DNA of 64,000 bases, from NCBI GenBank assembly GCA_900323505.1, contig OOIN01000007.1, forward strand, positions 1,054,001 through 1,118,000, given 5' to 3'. Position 1 is the stretch's first letter. Every line of letters starts with the position of its first letter. Origin of the DNA: Ustilago trichophora. Lineage: Eukaryota > Basidiomycota > Ustilaginomycetes > Ustilaginales > Ustilaginaceae. Made by a program: the position numbers and the translations under genes. Shown one piece after another: positions 37,782 through 48,330 of the stretch. The notes under the pieces were generated by a model. That model ran no database searches. It saw nothing but the letters and a program-made list of their open reading frames with translations, and was not told the DNA's origin.

Positions 37782-40700
37782 CTAGCGTGTGCTGCCACTG
37801 AAATAGCTGAAAGCCCTGGAAACGGACGCGATAGCCCCACTTGCGGTCGCTGGAGTCGCAGTGGGCTTTGAAGATGCACCCAGCACACGTGTTGTTACGA
37901 GGTTGTCTGGCATCGCTTCCAACTTTGGTCCTTGCCCTGTGACTGCGTTGAGATTGGGCAGTCCCAATCCGAGGCCCGTTCCCGGTCTCTTCGCGCTACC
38001 ATTTTCACCCACAGCCGCATCCTCTTCGGCCTGTCTCGACAGCGACATCGAAGACACAGCGGAATGCAGACTGATCTCGGTCTTTCCAATATGACTTTTG
38101 CGTGTCAATTGACTCGTTGGTGGGGCAGCAGCGACAGTCACCATCAAGTTCTTGATATTTGGCAGAGTGTGGCGGATGTCGATGACCGTTACCGAATGAA
38201 CGTTCATGAGTTGTTCGATGTCTTTGTTCAGTAAGAAGGCGGCGTACTCGTAGCGATAGCGTTCCATACCCTTGGAGTAGAGTGGGAATGCTCGGGGACC
38301 GCTCATGAGCGAGATGCCATCCTGGACCACTGCCCTGCTTCCTGCGGTCGCTAGAGGATAGTGGATCGGGGTGGCGAGATAGGTGCTAAGTAAGACGACG
38401 AGTTGAGCGACCAGGCCAAACGCACTGCTGACGGTATCGTCGTCGAAGGGGTGGAAGACGGGTCTGGTCGTGGCGGGAACGTGGCGCTTGACGGCATCCT
38501 TCCACCGCTTTTCCTCTTGTGCTAGCTCCATATGGGGCAGTGAAGCGACTGCGTTGGGTAGCGGCAGGCCACAGATGGAGAAGAGCAGTGAAGACGCATC
38601 CGAAAGCTCGATGGGGAAGATCATCTCGAGATCGCGCAGTAGCGACGCTTGTTGGGTATGGACGTGCAGTGATAAGTTTGCTTTCTCAGCCCTCAGCGCA
38701 TACACTTGAGCCCCAAGCTTGTGAGATCTAGCCTCGGCCGCTTCAAAGAGCGACTTGGAAGCATGGATTGCATTCTTCCGCGCCTCGAGCGCCGCCTTCT
38801 TCTCCTCGAGCTCAACTCTGCGTCGCTTCAGATCATCCGCCTCGTCGATGGCCGACTGACGTGCAGCCTCCGACCTCGCTTTCTGCTGCTCGCGCTTGAG
38901 TCGGAGCTGTACGAATCCCTCAGCATCTTGAAGCAACTTTCCGTTCTCCTGCCTCAACTTGTTCGCCTCGGCAAGAAGGTCTAGCAACTCTGTCTGCTTC
39001 TTAGCTAGCTGCCGCGCTTGGTCGAGACTGTAGCTGGGCATCATCTTGGTCTCGCGCAGGCTGAGCTCAAGAACCCGCCGCTGCTCGTCTTCGAAGGCCT
39101 TGCGTCGCTCTCTTCTCCTTGCATCTGGTATTTTAGCCGTCGTAGCGGTGGGCAGAACGGTGGTGTTGAACGCAGGGGAGAGAAGTTCAGCGCCCTGTTC
39201 CGGCACAACTCTGCGGTTGGGAGCATTTTCCGGATCCGAGGCATACCCTTCCACCGATGCACGGCGACGGAGAGTGGGGGACTTGTTGAGACTGCTATCA
39301 CCTCTTCCTTGCCTTTTGTTCGCATCAGCGCTGTTGAGCTTGCCAGAATCCTGGATGAATTTGTCGGCATTCTCCTTACTTGCGCCTCCCTGATGTGCTG
39401 ACTCGAGTGGAATAGCATAGTAGATAATGCTCTCGAGAATATGACGTGATCTCTCGGCCTCCCTTTCGCTTACCTGCCTCGTGAGCTTTGGTCCCTTCTT
39501 TGCATGTTCTGAAGGCGATCCATCGAGTGCCGCCTGCGAATCAGACGAAGCAAGGCTTGCTCGCCCCGAGAGATAGTTGGCACCGGGTGCAAGGCCGAGC
39601 AGGATCGAGTTGGGTGGAAGGGAAAGGCTGGCGTCCTGCAGATTCCCTGGCAATGGTTCGAGATTGCGTAGGTCAACGCTTGTCTGACATACTAGCTTCC
39701 ATGCTTCCTCTTCTGCCTTGGAAGTGGACGCAGCTGCTTGCATGCTGGTGTCCTTTACTTCTGTCGGGGGAGATCTTGCCCACACCTTGATTCTGACTCT
39801 CGATTCTCCGAGAGGTGTAGTGAGCGCTGATTCCTCGTGCAAAGCAAAGTCGCGCTCAGGAGTGATAGGATCGCCGCCTTGGTAGCCCCAGGAGTGATGT
39901 AGACCCGGCTTGGAGTTGGGAGTGCGGTAGAAGGTGGACTCGGTCTCGCTGGTCGTGGTCGATCCTGCGTCCTTCTTGCTGGTACCTTTCGCGTCTGCTG
40001 ACCTTGACCCTTTATCTCCGTCGAGCGACAGCTCGACATAGCATTCGAGCATGCGATCTTTCATGATCTGATCCAGGCTCTTTTGCGAGAAGAGCAAGTA
40101 GCGCGACGCCGCGTGCAGACGGCCCGTTATTCGCGATGGCCGTCTTGCCTCTTCTGCCGCTCCAACATGGCTTTCGTCGAATCGCACACTTCGAACACTA
40201 GTCGATGAGGTCATACTTATCGTCCTTGCGCGGTGCGAAGGCCTGCGAATCGTATGTGACGAGTGGGAGGAGCTGCGGGAGTCGGACCGTGAAAGCATGG
40301 TCGTGTTGGCTCCTAGCTCGTCCAGAAAGCCGCTCGCTGAAGTACCTCCCGGTGAGCCTGATTGCATGCGAGCATCCCTGCCATCTCGCGTGCTGGAAGA
40401 GCGCTTGAGGATAGGACGCGGGCTTGCCTCGACGCTGTGTGTGCCATCTGCTGACGAGCTGAGTGACGAGGAAGTTGTCAGCTCGTGGTCAGATGTGCGT
40501 CGATGATTGACGAGGAAGGAGGATCTTCCTCGACGGTCGTTTCTTCGCTTGATGAACCGCGACTTGGTCGGTGTTGAAGTCGATGCAGAGCTAGCGTCAT
40601 GCTCGTCCTCTTGGTCATCATCGTCATCGGAAGAGCCAGCGCCGTGTCTGCTCCAGCTGGAGCTCCTCCGGCGGCGGTGAGAGCCGTCTGCTTTTGCCTT

Positions 40701-40949
40701 GCCTTTGCTGTTGGATCGCGCGAGGCTGAGAGTCAAATCAGCATCATCCGAAGTGGTGTGGTAGCGAGTAGAGCCTCCAGATCGTTTTGAAGTGAGTGTT
40801 TGGAGTGCACGATCTCGTGTCGGTCGAAGCGAAAGGTTGCGTACAAGGATGGCACAGATGTGTCCTATACGACGCTGTTCATGGTATATTGGGGTATGCG
40901 ATTGATCGCACCCTGTGTCTGCGCTGGGCGGAGAAGTAGAAACTGACAT
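37782..40949 (-). CDS. Vps38/UVRAG-like subunit of PI3-kinase complex II
   Basis: From ATG 40949 the product has 1055 residues; the frame is open a further 36 codons but starts there with GTG. The N-terminal 270 residues are Ser/Arg-rich. About residues 280-500 contain a C2-like region (RYLLFSQKSLDQIMKDRMLECYVELSLDG). A long coiled coil runs from about 610 to 760 (RRRERRKAFEDEQRR through AARSEA- and LEARKNAIHASKSLFEAAEAR-type heptads). It is followed by the conserved C-terminal domain (about 765-960: LLRDLEMIFPIEL, LLFSICGLPLPN, YLATPIHYPL, GMERYRYEYAAFLLNKDIEQLM, DIRHTLPNIKNLM). This order matches UVRAG/Vps38, which binds Vps34-Vps15-Vps30/Atg6 for endosomal and vacuolar sorting. Atg14 shares parts of this layout, but the closing DIRHTLPNIKNL block favours UVRAG/Vps38. 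Confidence 0.82.
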   Translation of the reverse strand: MSVSTSPPSADTGCDQSHTPIYHEQRRIGHICAILVRNLSLRPTRDRALQTLTSKRSGGSTRYHTTSDDADLTLSLARSNSKGKAKADGSHRRRRSSSWSRHGAGSSDDDDDQEDEHDASSASTSTPTKSRFIKRRNDRRGRSSFLVNHRRTSDHELTTSSSLSSSADGTHSVEASPRPILKRSSSTRDGRDARMQSGSPGGTSASGFLDELGANTTMLSRSDSRSSSHSSHTIRRPSHRARTISMTSSTSVRSVRFDESHVGAAEEARRPSRITGRLHAASRYLLFSQKSLDQIMKDRMLECYVELSLDGDKGSRSADAKGTSKKDAGSTTTSETESTFYRTPNSKPGLHHSWGYQGGDPITPERDFALHEESALTTPLGESRVRIKVWARSPPTEVKDTSMQAAASTSKAEEEAWKLVCQTSVDLRNLEPLPGNLQDASLSLPPNSILLGLAPGANYLSGRASLASSDSQAALDGSPSEHAKKGPKLTRQVSEREAERSRHILESIIYYAIPLESAHQGGASKENADKFIQDSGKLNSADANKRQGRGDSSLNKSPTLRRRASVEGYASDPENAPNRRVVPEQGAELLSPAFNTTVLPTATTAKIPDARRRERRKAFEDEQRRVLELSLRETKMMPSYSLDQARQLAKKQTELLDLLAEANKLRQENGKLLQDAEGFVQLRLKREQQKARSEAARQSAIDEADDLKRRRVELEEKKAALEARKNAIHASKSLFEAAEARSHKLGAQVYALRAEKANLSLHVHTQQASLLRDLEMIFPIELSDASSLLFSICGLPLPNAVASLPHMELAQEEKRWKDAVKRHVPATTRPVFHPFDDDTVSSAFGLVAQLVVLLSTYLATPIHYPLATAGSRAVVQDGISLMSGPRAFPLYSKGMERYRYEYAAFLLNKDIEQLMNVHSVTVIDIRHTLPNIKNLMVTVAAAPPTSQLTRKSHIGKTEISLHSAVSSMSLSRQAEEDAAVGENGSAKRPGTGLGLGLPNLNAVTGQGPKLEAMPDNLVTTRVLGASSKPTATPATASGAIASVSRAFSYFSGSTR

Positions 40950-41379
40950 CTGGTCTGATGACAGCAGGTACTTGGAGCGCTGCTGGATCGAAAGTCGCGT
41001 CTCTGTGCGGGCCAGGTGGCGTGCGTGATCAAGCGTACATGGTCGGTGCGAACACACTGAGCTGCTTCGTCGCTGCCCTGTTGTATTTGCCGGGTTGAGG
41101 TAGGAGTTGATGGTATCGAAGGCCGAAAAGCGGTGATCTGTTGGATGCGAAGATGCAGTGCGAGACCCTCAAGACAGCTGCTCACTTCACGCTTTGGGCA
41201 GCTCGGCCATGTAGCGGACACGCCGTCTCGCCCCTCTTTTTCCTCCACACCAACACAGCAGCGCCGAGGCGACTTTCAAAATGTAAGATTTACAAAAGAT
41301 GACAACAACGATCTTCTCAAGGTTGTTTGGACCGCACAGCCTAACACTCGTCTGGAAAATTGTACACCTTCTCGCTCGA

Positions 41380-41381
<2 letters not shown>

Positions 41382-41411
<30 letters not shown>
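41382..41411. repeat. CT dinucleotide microsatellite
   Basis: About 14 CT units in a row. Confidence 0.9.
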
Positions 41412-41413
<2 letters not shown>

Positions 41414-42136
41414 CCCTTGGTTGCATATTGTGGCCGGCTATGTGCTTCAACTGACCCTGTCTGTGTCAGAGGCTTGGTTCTATAGTATATCGTCTCCGGG
41501 AATGCGAGGTCTCTGAGGGAAGTTGGTTCTTAGTGCACAATTGACACGGTAATTACTTCGCAACAAAAAATTGACTGAGAAAAGTGGTCCTGAAAATTGG
41601 CTCTAAATCACACATTCATAGCCAAAGTGTCTGGTTGGCAGCAGGCATTGCGACGAAGCGAGTCGTCCATACTTTCGCAAGCAGCCGAGAGAAAGCTGAT
41701 GGTCAACGGAAGCATCACAGCTCTGCAAACCAGCATCCGAAAGCAGACGACGCAAGAGGCACCCGCCGAAATCTGAGAAAGACTGCGTTCCTGAACTTGA
41801 AGTCTTTTGATTCGGTGCATCCGCCGCTTCACTTTCTCACTTTCTCTCTCTCTATCCCTCTCTCGTTCGAGGGACTCTTGTGTGTCCGTGGTCTTGAAAC
41901 AAAGATCGACCTGAAACTGACTGTCGATGAAACAGTCAAGTTTGGTGGAAGATCCGCATGGGTTCAGCAGCGCGCATGGAACCAGGCGTCGGTTTTCCGG
42001 TTCGCCAGTAGCGAGCCACAAAATTGCAACAACCCTCGATCTCGGGCAGATATCGGCAACATGCTGCCGTGGATAGAGCAAGAGGACCCTCGAACTTTTT
42101 GTCTCTATTTTCCAGCGGGACGTGAGAGGAGGCCTT

Positions 42137-42161
42137 TTTTTTTTTTTTTTTTTTTTTTTTT
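42137..42161. repeat. Poly(T) tract
   Basis: An uninterrupted run of about 25 T on the plus strand, with no adjacent element-like ends. Confidence 0.9.
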
Positions 42162-45100
42162 GGACGAAGCACGATGACGATACAGTACGTTGGACAAACT
42201 GTCTGCGGATCTCCCTTCTCACACTTACGGACAACAAATCGCTAACAAGGCTCGAGAGAACGAGAGAGGGTCGTCGCAAATGTCGCTGTCAAGCATATCG
42301 TGAGAAACCAGGGTCGTGCGAGTTTGGTTCCTGAACTTGGAGCAGAACCCTCGATGGGATGCAGCAGTGTCCAACAGCCGCGAGAACAAGGTGCCTTCGG
42401 AAATGCAGCAAGGCACCACGACATTCCACCATTCCGGCGCCTTGAATGTCATAGCCGCCCTGGTCTGCTCCATGCGATCAATGTCACCAACATCGAAGGC
42501 GACTCAGGCATGCACTTGAGGTCATCAGTTTGACAACAATTGACGGCGACCAACTCCGCTTCAGCCCAGATGAGAAGGCGTAAGGAAGCTCCGTCTGAGC
42601 TTACGTTCTATGGTAAGAATGGCAGAGAATCGCTATCGGAGTCGGCTTTCGAGACGATCAGAATGTCATGATCGACACTACCTTGGCGAGCCACCATATA
42701 AAGATTCAGATCAGCAACTGACTTGGCCCCGATGAGCCGCAATCGTGTCATCATCCAAAGCGGAGTTGACTTGTTGAGGATCGTCCGCGAAAATAGACAT
42801 TTTTCACCGCGGCTCGTCGACTTTTCTGTCAAGTATGTAGCAGAATGCTTTGAGTTACATATGTTTGTCTTAGAGCTGCTCGCATCGTGCAGTCAAAGTT
42901 TTGTGAACGAATAGCGCAGAGAAAAGGCTTCAAATTGAGATCGCATCGCTTGTACATGGCTTCAAAAAGAAATCGAAGGTGTCGATCCTGATTGTCTGGT
43001 TGCTAGGTGTGTGTGCTGGAATACAGAAGAGAGCATCTGCTTTCAGCACCCATTTTTGGAAAAATGCATATTTCTTTGTGTTCGGCGCTGAGAGTTTTGG
43101 TCGAAGTTTGTCGTTCGACAGCTCGTCTCTTCTCAACGCTGTGGCGGTCAGTGCAAAGTGAACTTATATGGGCTATGAGTCCGTACAACCGGTGTTAGAG
43201 TAGCTCAATGTTGACGAGATCGGACCGGAACGGGCTGCTGTTGGACTTCCATACTTTTGGCATTGATGCCTTTATCCGGCTAGCTCTGAGCGGACACGCA
43301 AAACTTTGTGTCAGCTTGCACGTTGCAATCTCAATCTACCACTGATAAGTTACAGGCTTTGCCAAACAAAGCACGCCAAGTCCACGTTGTCGATCAGAAC
43401 CGACCCAAGGGCCGAGAGTGGACCGCCCTGCAGCTGAATCGATCTGCAAAACGTGCCGGCAAAATTCAACCATACAGGATTCGGAGGGCTCGGTGACTAC
43501 TGTATCGTGCCATGAGCATGACTTGCCATGCACCTTTTTGCCACGCCAAATGTAACTGCATAAAGAAGCATGTAGGTGCCCGACTGATTGCAGCGGACGA
43601 CAGATTGTGCTTCGGCGAGAGTGTTGAAAAAAAAAAAGGCAACGAGGGATGGAGAGAGAGAGAGAGGCGCGATGTGCACAAGGTACAGAGTCCGACGCCG
43701 AGATGCAGGTCCACATGGCCTTTACGGACAATCACATTAGGCACGACGTGTACAGTACAGTTCAGTAGCTTTGGTAGCGGAGTCGTTGGAAAGAAAAATA
43801 AAATCGTTACGATATGCAGCTTTCAACGCCCGAATGAGTGAGTGACAATATCCTGTTCGTGCGCAACCTGGTACATGTCTTTTTCGAGGACAGAGCAACA
43901 GGTACAGTCCAGTGCAGTGCATAAGCAAGCAAGAGGGGTCCCGAAGCTGCATTCTGCCATGCAGACGAGTCGAGATCTCAAAAAGCAGATTTGACAGATT
44001 TGCTCTACTGTACACGATCAGAGTACTGCCGCGAATGACCGAGGCGCACTGAGAGCCTTGTTCCCCTGTCACTAGGCAACTGCAGAGGATACATACAATG
44101 TCCGACTTGGCACTGATCAGGGTCTTGCCTTTCGGGACTGATGTGCATGAACAGCGTCGATCCTATCAGCTCCGCGCCGAACCCTTGGAACTGGCGCAAT
44201 GATCCGCTGGATGCATGGTCGCGATCAAACTGTGCAAGTAAGAGGAAAGTTTTCGGTGGCCGAGGACGGGTATGGAAGAAAGGACGATACCAAGGTCTGG
44301 TTGGCGACCCAGGACGCGGAGTCGAGTTTGGCATACACTACTGCAAGCTTGAGACACGGCTTCGTGAGACTCTCTTCTGCATCCCAGATCCCGGTTATTG
44401 GTGTTGTTCGACGCCAAGAGTCACTCTTCCCACGAAACAAAGGGCAGTTAAACTTGCTCCGACCAATTCCTTTTTTCCGACTTTCGCACCTTGAAGAGCA
44501 TATGTTCACCAAGACATTCTCACGATACGGGACTCGAGTGGACATTTTTCGACGCATCGAGGTGTGATTGTGATTGCGAAGCTGTGGGAACTCGAATTCG
44601 GAAGTCCCCGCCCAACGGAAGCTGTGCTCGAGAGAGAAAGAGTGACGTTGATCGTCGCCCAACGGTATTCATGCTTGGACGTCGCGATTCCACGGCTGGG
44701 GGCAAAGAAAGCACGCTGCTGGAGATGTGGCTGTTCCTTTTTTTCTATCAGTAATTTCTCGGAAAAGCCGAAAATATCGTTCGCCCAGCCATCGAGCCAT
44801 ATACTCTCCTTGTAGTAGCTTAGACGATGGCAATAGACCTTACAATGACTCTGGCGTTGCTGCTAAACACAAACCATCAACATCGGCATCGTCAAATTGT
44901 CCGCCGTCGACAACCGAAATCAAGGCCAATTCCGGTACCCGCTTCGGCCACTTTGCAGCTGAAAGAATACCGAGTCGGTCTCTTTCGCTATTCTCTTGCT
45001 TTTCGTCTTTTCTATGTGTATATCGTTTCAATATGGGGCTTGTGTGGCTTCATCAGACTCAATCGCAATCGACAATCGACTCCCTCTTTGATCTTCGCTT

Positions 45101-45707
45101 GGCCGAACTACAAATGAGAATGAGGATGAAGGATGAGGGTGCAAGATCGACGACCCTGTTTCTCAAAGAGACAACAGGAACATGTTTTTTTCTCTTTTTT
45201 TCTTCTTGTTTTTTCTTCCCTCTCTTCAGAAGCGAGAAAGAGGCCGTGGCATTTCCGCCGTCTCGGCAACGTGAATCTGAGGGTGATTTTTTTTGGAAAA
45301 ACAAGAAATAAAAACTAAAAATTTAAAATAAAGAAAATTCATCTGAAATTGATTTGGGTGGACTGTACAGTAGTGTGTTTGTTTGACCCTGCGTTTGGAC
45401 ATCTGAGCAGCAGAAGAGCACAGCGCGTGGGATCGGTCGGGTCGTTGCGTCGTCGTTGCATGCCAATTTTAGCGTGCCGCTGCTTGCTGATGCTGTTGCT
45501 TCTCACGCTCATGCTCTGTCCACGTCGCCGTCACACACTCTATTCCGGCCTGTCTCGGTCACCAAGCCACTCCTTGAAACTCTCCTTTTTTTTCTTCGGT
45601 CGTGGCTGCCGCTCTGCTCCGTGGCCTTTGGACAAGGAAGAGGTTTCGAATTGCCTCACCGTCATCGCATCCGCATCGCTTCAAACAAGAGGACCCTTTC
45701 CTTTGCC

Positions 45708-45760
<53 letters not shown>
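45708..45760. repeat. CAAG tetranucleotide microsatellite in 5' leader
   Basis: About 13 copies of CAAG, roughly 140 bases before the ATG of the GDP-mannose pyrophosphorylase gene. In that gene's frame it reads Lys-Gln-Ala-Ser repeats without a stop. Confidence 0.92.
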
Positions 45761-45762
<2 letters not shown>

Positions 45763-45897
45763 GATCGGCAGCAGCAGCCATCGGCAACAGAAGCATCACC
45801 CGCAATTCCAACGAACCCTCTCTGCCTCCTCGCTTTCTCTTCTCCTCCTCCTGCTCCCCCCTTCCTTCACTGTCAACATCAGCCCAATCCAATAAAG

Positions 45898-47751
45898 ATG
45901 TCCTCTCCTCCCTCCATCTCCCCCTCATTCTCCGCCGCTCGCCTCCCCACCAACACCTCTTCCCCTAATAGAAATCCATCGCTCCTTTCGATCCCCACCG
46001 CCTCCTCGGCTTCCACCGCTGACCAGTCGCCCACTACGCCCACCGACGCTGCTGTCACTCCCGTCAATCCGCGCTCCGTAGCCAACTTTGACCAGTACAG
46101 CATCGCTTCTAACCAGTCTCTGTCTACAAACCCTGCTCACGGCCAGGACGAACAAGCTCTTCAAAACCTCACCGCCGACGACGTTCACAACCCCAGACCA
46201 TCCTCTTCTTCTACCATGGGCAACGTCTCTGAACAGTCCGCCATGGACCAGGTCCTCTCGGGCATTCTCACAATGCAGAAGGAAGTGAGTAACAGGCAAT
46301 TCTCTTGCTACGACCGGCATCTGGAATGAGCACGGGGCAACTACGCATCGTACACGGCAAGCTGACACTTCTTTCTCCACTCTTTGTTGCGTGCGCAGCT
46401 CTCTCGATTGCATATTCGCATGGACGCAATGGAAAGCCAGAACGAGGCCGCGGCTCGACGAAACTCGTTCTACAATTCTATGACTCCTGGTTCCATGTCT
46501 CCCTCACTCAAGAGCCCGGGTCTTTTGCCAAGACTTGGTCGCAGGTCTTCGTCTCCTCCCAAGAACGGCACCATGGACATGCTCCACGCACCACACCTCT
46601 CCATGGGTGGCTCCACCTACGCACAGCCCGCTCCTTTGCTGGCAGAGGAGCCCAAGCTCGGTCTCTGGGCTGTTGTTCCTGCCGGTGGTGCCGGTACCCG
46701 TCTCTGGCCTCTTTCGCGAGAGTCCTACCCCAAATTCTTGCTCGATCTTACCGGCTCCGGCAGGACATTGCTCCAGAGCACTTGGGATCGATTGCTTCCC
46801 TTGGCCGGTCAGGCACAGATGATGATCGTCACCGGTCAGGCACACGTCGGTGGTGTTTCGGCACAGCTTCCTGAGCTCGAGCAGGCCAACGTGCTCGCAG
46901 AGCCTTCCCCAAAAGAGTCAATGGCTGCCATCGGTCTCGCAGCTGCTGTGCTGCTCCAGCGGGACCCTGAAGCCGTTCTCGGCTCGTTCGCAGCTGATCA
47001 TATCATCTCGGGTCGAGATGCCTTCGAATCGGCCGTCACCGAGGCTGTCGCTACCGCCAAGGCTGGTTACCTTGTCACTATTGGTATCGCTCCCTCGCAC
47101 CCTTCCACTGGTTTCGGTTACATCAAGCTCGGCGAGAAGCTGAGTGTCAACGAGGCCCCCAACGCTCGTCGCGTCACAGAGTTCAAGGAGAAGCCCGATG
47201 CACGAACTGCTTCCGCATACCTCTCGACAGGTGACTACCGCTGGAACGGTGGTATGTTCGTAGTCAAGGCCAAGGTTTTGCTCGACTTGCTCAAGGAGAC
47301 CGTTCCCGAGCTTCACGACGGGCTGACGCGCATTGCCGCTGTTTGGGACTCGGATGCACGCGGTGCTGTCATGAGCGAGATCTGGCCCACTCTGCCCAAG
47401 ATTGCCATTGACCACGCCGTCGCAGAGCCCGCATCTAAAGTTGGCAAGGTTGCCGTCATTCCCGCCACTTTCGGTTGGGATGACGTCGGAGATTTCTCGT
47501 CGCTCGCCGATCTTATTCCTGCCGAAGAAGGTGAGCCGCGAATTCTCGGTGACTCGAGGCTCGTCGTCACAGAAAGTCAGGCTGGAGGTCTCATTATTCC
47601 CGCCGCCGGTCGACCAATCGCCTGTCTCGGTGTAGACGATGTCGTGGTTGTTGATACTCCAGATGCATTGCTCATCACAACAAGAGCAAGATCCCAGGAT
47701 GTCAAGAAGATTGTCGGGCGGACCAAGAAGGTTTACCCCGAACTTTGCTAA
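45898..47751 (+). CDS. Bacterial-type mannose-1-phosphate guanylyltransferase with fungal N-terminal extension
   Basis: Exon 1 is 45898-46284, the intron 46285-46398 (GTGAGT...GCGCAG), exon 2 46399-47751; 579 residues. Residues 1-215 are Ser/Thr/Pro-rich with a short coiled coil spanning the junction (ILTMQKELSRLHIRMDAMES). The catalytic domain starts near 217: AVVPAGGAGTRLWPLSR (nucleotide-binding signature, PKF follows), AEPSPKESMAAIG, GSFAADHII (metal-site Asp), FKEKPD, YRWNGGMFV and GWDDVGDF. It makes GDP-mannose from GTP and mannose 1-phosphate. The PAGGAGTRLWPLSR form is that of bacterial ManC/RfbM enzymes; ordinary fungal Psa1/Mpg1 begins with a GGYGTRLRPLT-type signature and ends in a left-handed beta helix, absent here. 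There is no phosphomannose-isomerase domain. The details (KFLLDLTGSGRTLLQ, SFAADH) recall actinobacterial members. Horizontal transfer is inferred, not proven. Confidence 0.85.
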
Positions 47752-48164
47752 GCATCATATCATCAACAATCATTTGTACATACATGTTTTTCCACCTTTA
47801 CGGGACTGTCGCTTTTAGTATCTTTTCTATCAATGGACACTCTACTTTTTTTTTTTTTTTCCCCAGCTTCAGATTTAGCTTGAAAGGGATGTGTGGTTCG
47901 ACATTGTGGCATGCAAAGGCTCACTGCACGCTAAGCAGCTTCAGACATGCTCCAGGCTTGACCCATCAGCCTCGAGAACTGCGAAATGTGCTCGTGGTGT
48001 TTGAGCACCCACGATACCTGGTGAACATACCTGAAAAGTGCTAAAGTGTTTCTCGATCAACAGCCTAGCGTCACTACAAGGTCTGAATTCAAATGCCTTA
48101 CATTCTATGCAAACATAAAGAAAACAGAGCCAAACGAGTGTGTGTACTGTACGTAAGAATGACC

Positions 48165-48191
48165 AAAAAAAAAAAAAAAAAAAAAAAAAAA
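48165..48191. repeat. Poly(A) tract
   Basis: An uninterrupted run of about 27 A on the plus strand. Confidence 0.9.
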
Positions 48192-48294
48192 CGCTGAACA
48201 TAATAATGAAATGCATGAATCGTAGTAACAAAAATTGAATATGATGAATGTGATTGAATGAGTGAGTGAATATGGTTCATGTTCTGGTATAAGT

Positions 48295-48326
48295 TTGTGT
48301 GTGTGTGTGTGTGTGTGTGTTTGTGT
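48295..48326. repeat. GT dinucleotide microsatellite
   Basis: More than ten GT units, ending a few bases before the stop of the minus-strand gene. Confidence 0.9.
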
Positions 48327-48330
48327 AGGT

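Larger units (their letters stand above)
40950..45897. other. Gene-poor interval of about 4.9 kb
   Basis: The first hundreds of bases are the promoter of the minus-strand gene and the last hundreds the leader of the plus-strand gene. In between I find only short or overlapping frames (for example 41584-42177 plus and 41608-42279 minus, mutual antisense) without start context or motifs. It carries a CT microsatellite (41382-41411), a pure T tract (about 42137-42161), several A or T runs, and repeated TACAGTAC-type motifs (about 42182, 43748, 44005, 45362). No transposon ends or transposase fragments were recognised. Confidence 0.55.
47752..48330. other. Convergent 3' region with A/T tracts and GT repeat
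   Basis: Between two stops. It contains a T run at about 47846-47860, a pure A run at 48165-48191 and a GT microsatellite at about 48295-48326. No gene is seen. Confidence 0.6.

Noticed and set aside
42137..42161. Poly(T) and poly(A) tracts as retroposon tails (also 48165-48191 and 56120-56169)
   Set aside because: No adjoining element body, target-site duplication or reverse-transcriptase fragment could be seen; simple homopolymer growth is enough.
41584..42279. Plus frame of 197 and minus frame of 223 codons in the gene-poor interval
   Set aside because: They mutually overlap and include a translated poly(T)/poly(A) tract; nothing suggests coding.
44727..45311. Plus-strand frame of 194 codons
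   Set aside because: No ATG in good context, T-run-coded Phe stretches, no recognisable motif.
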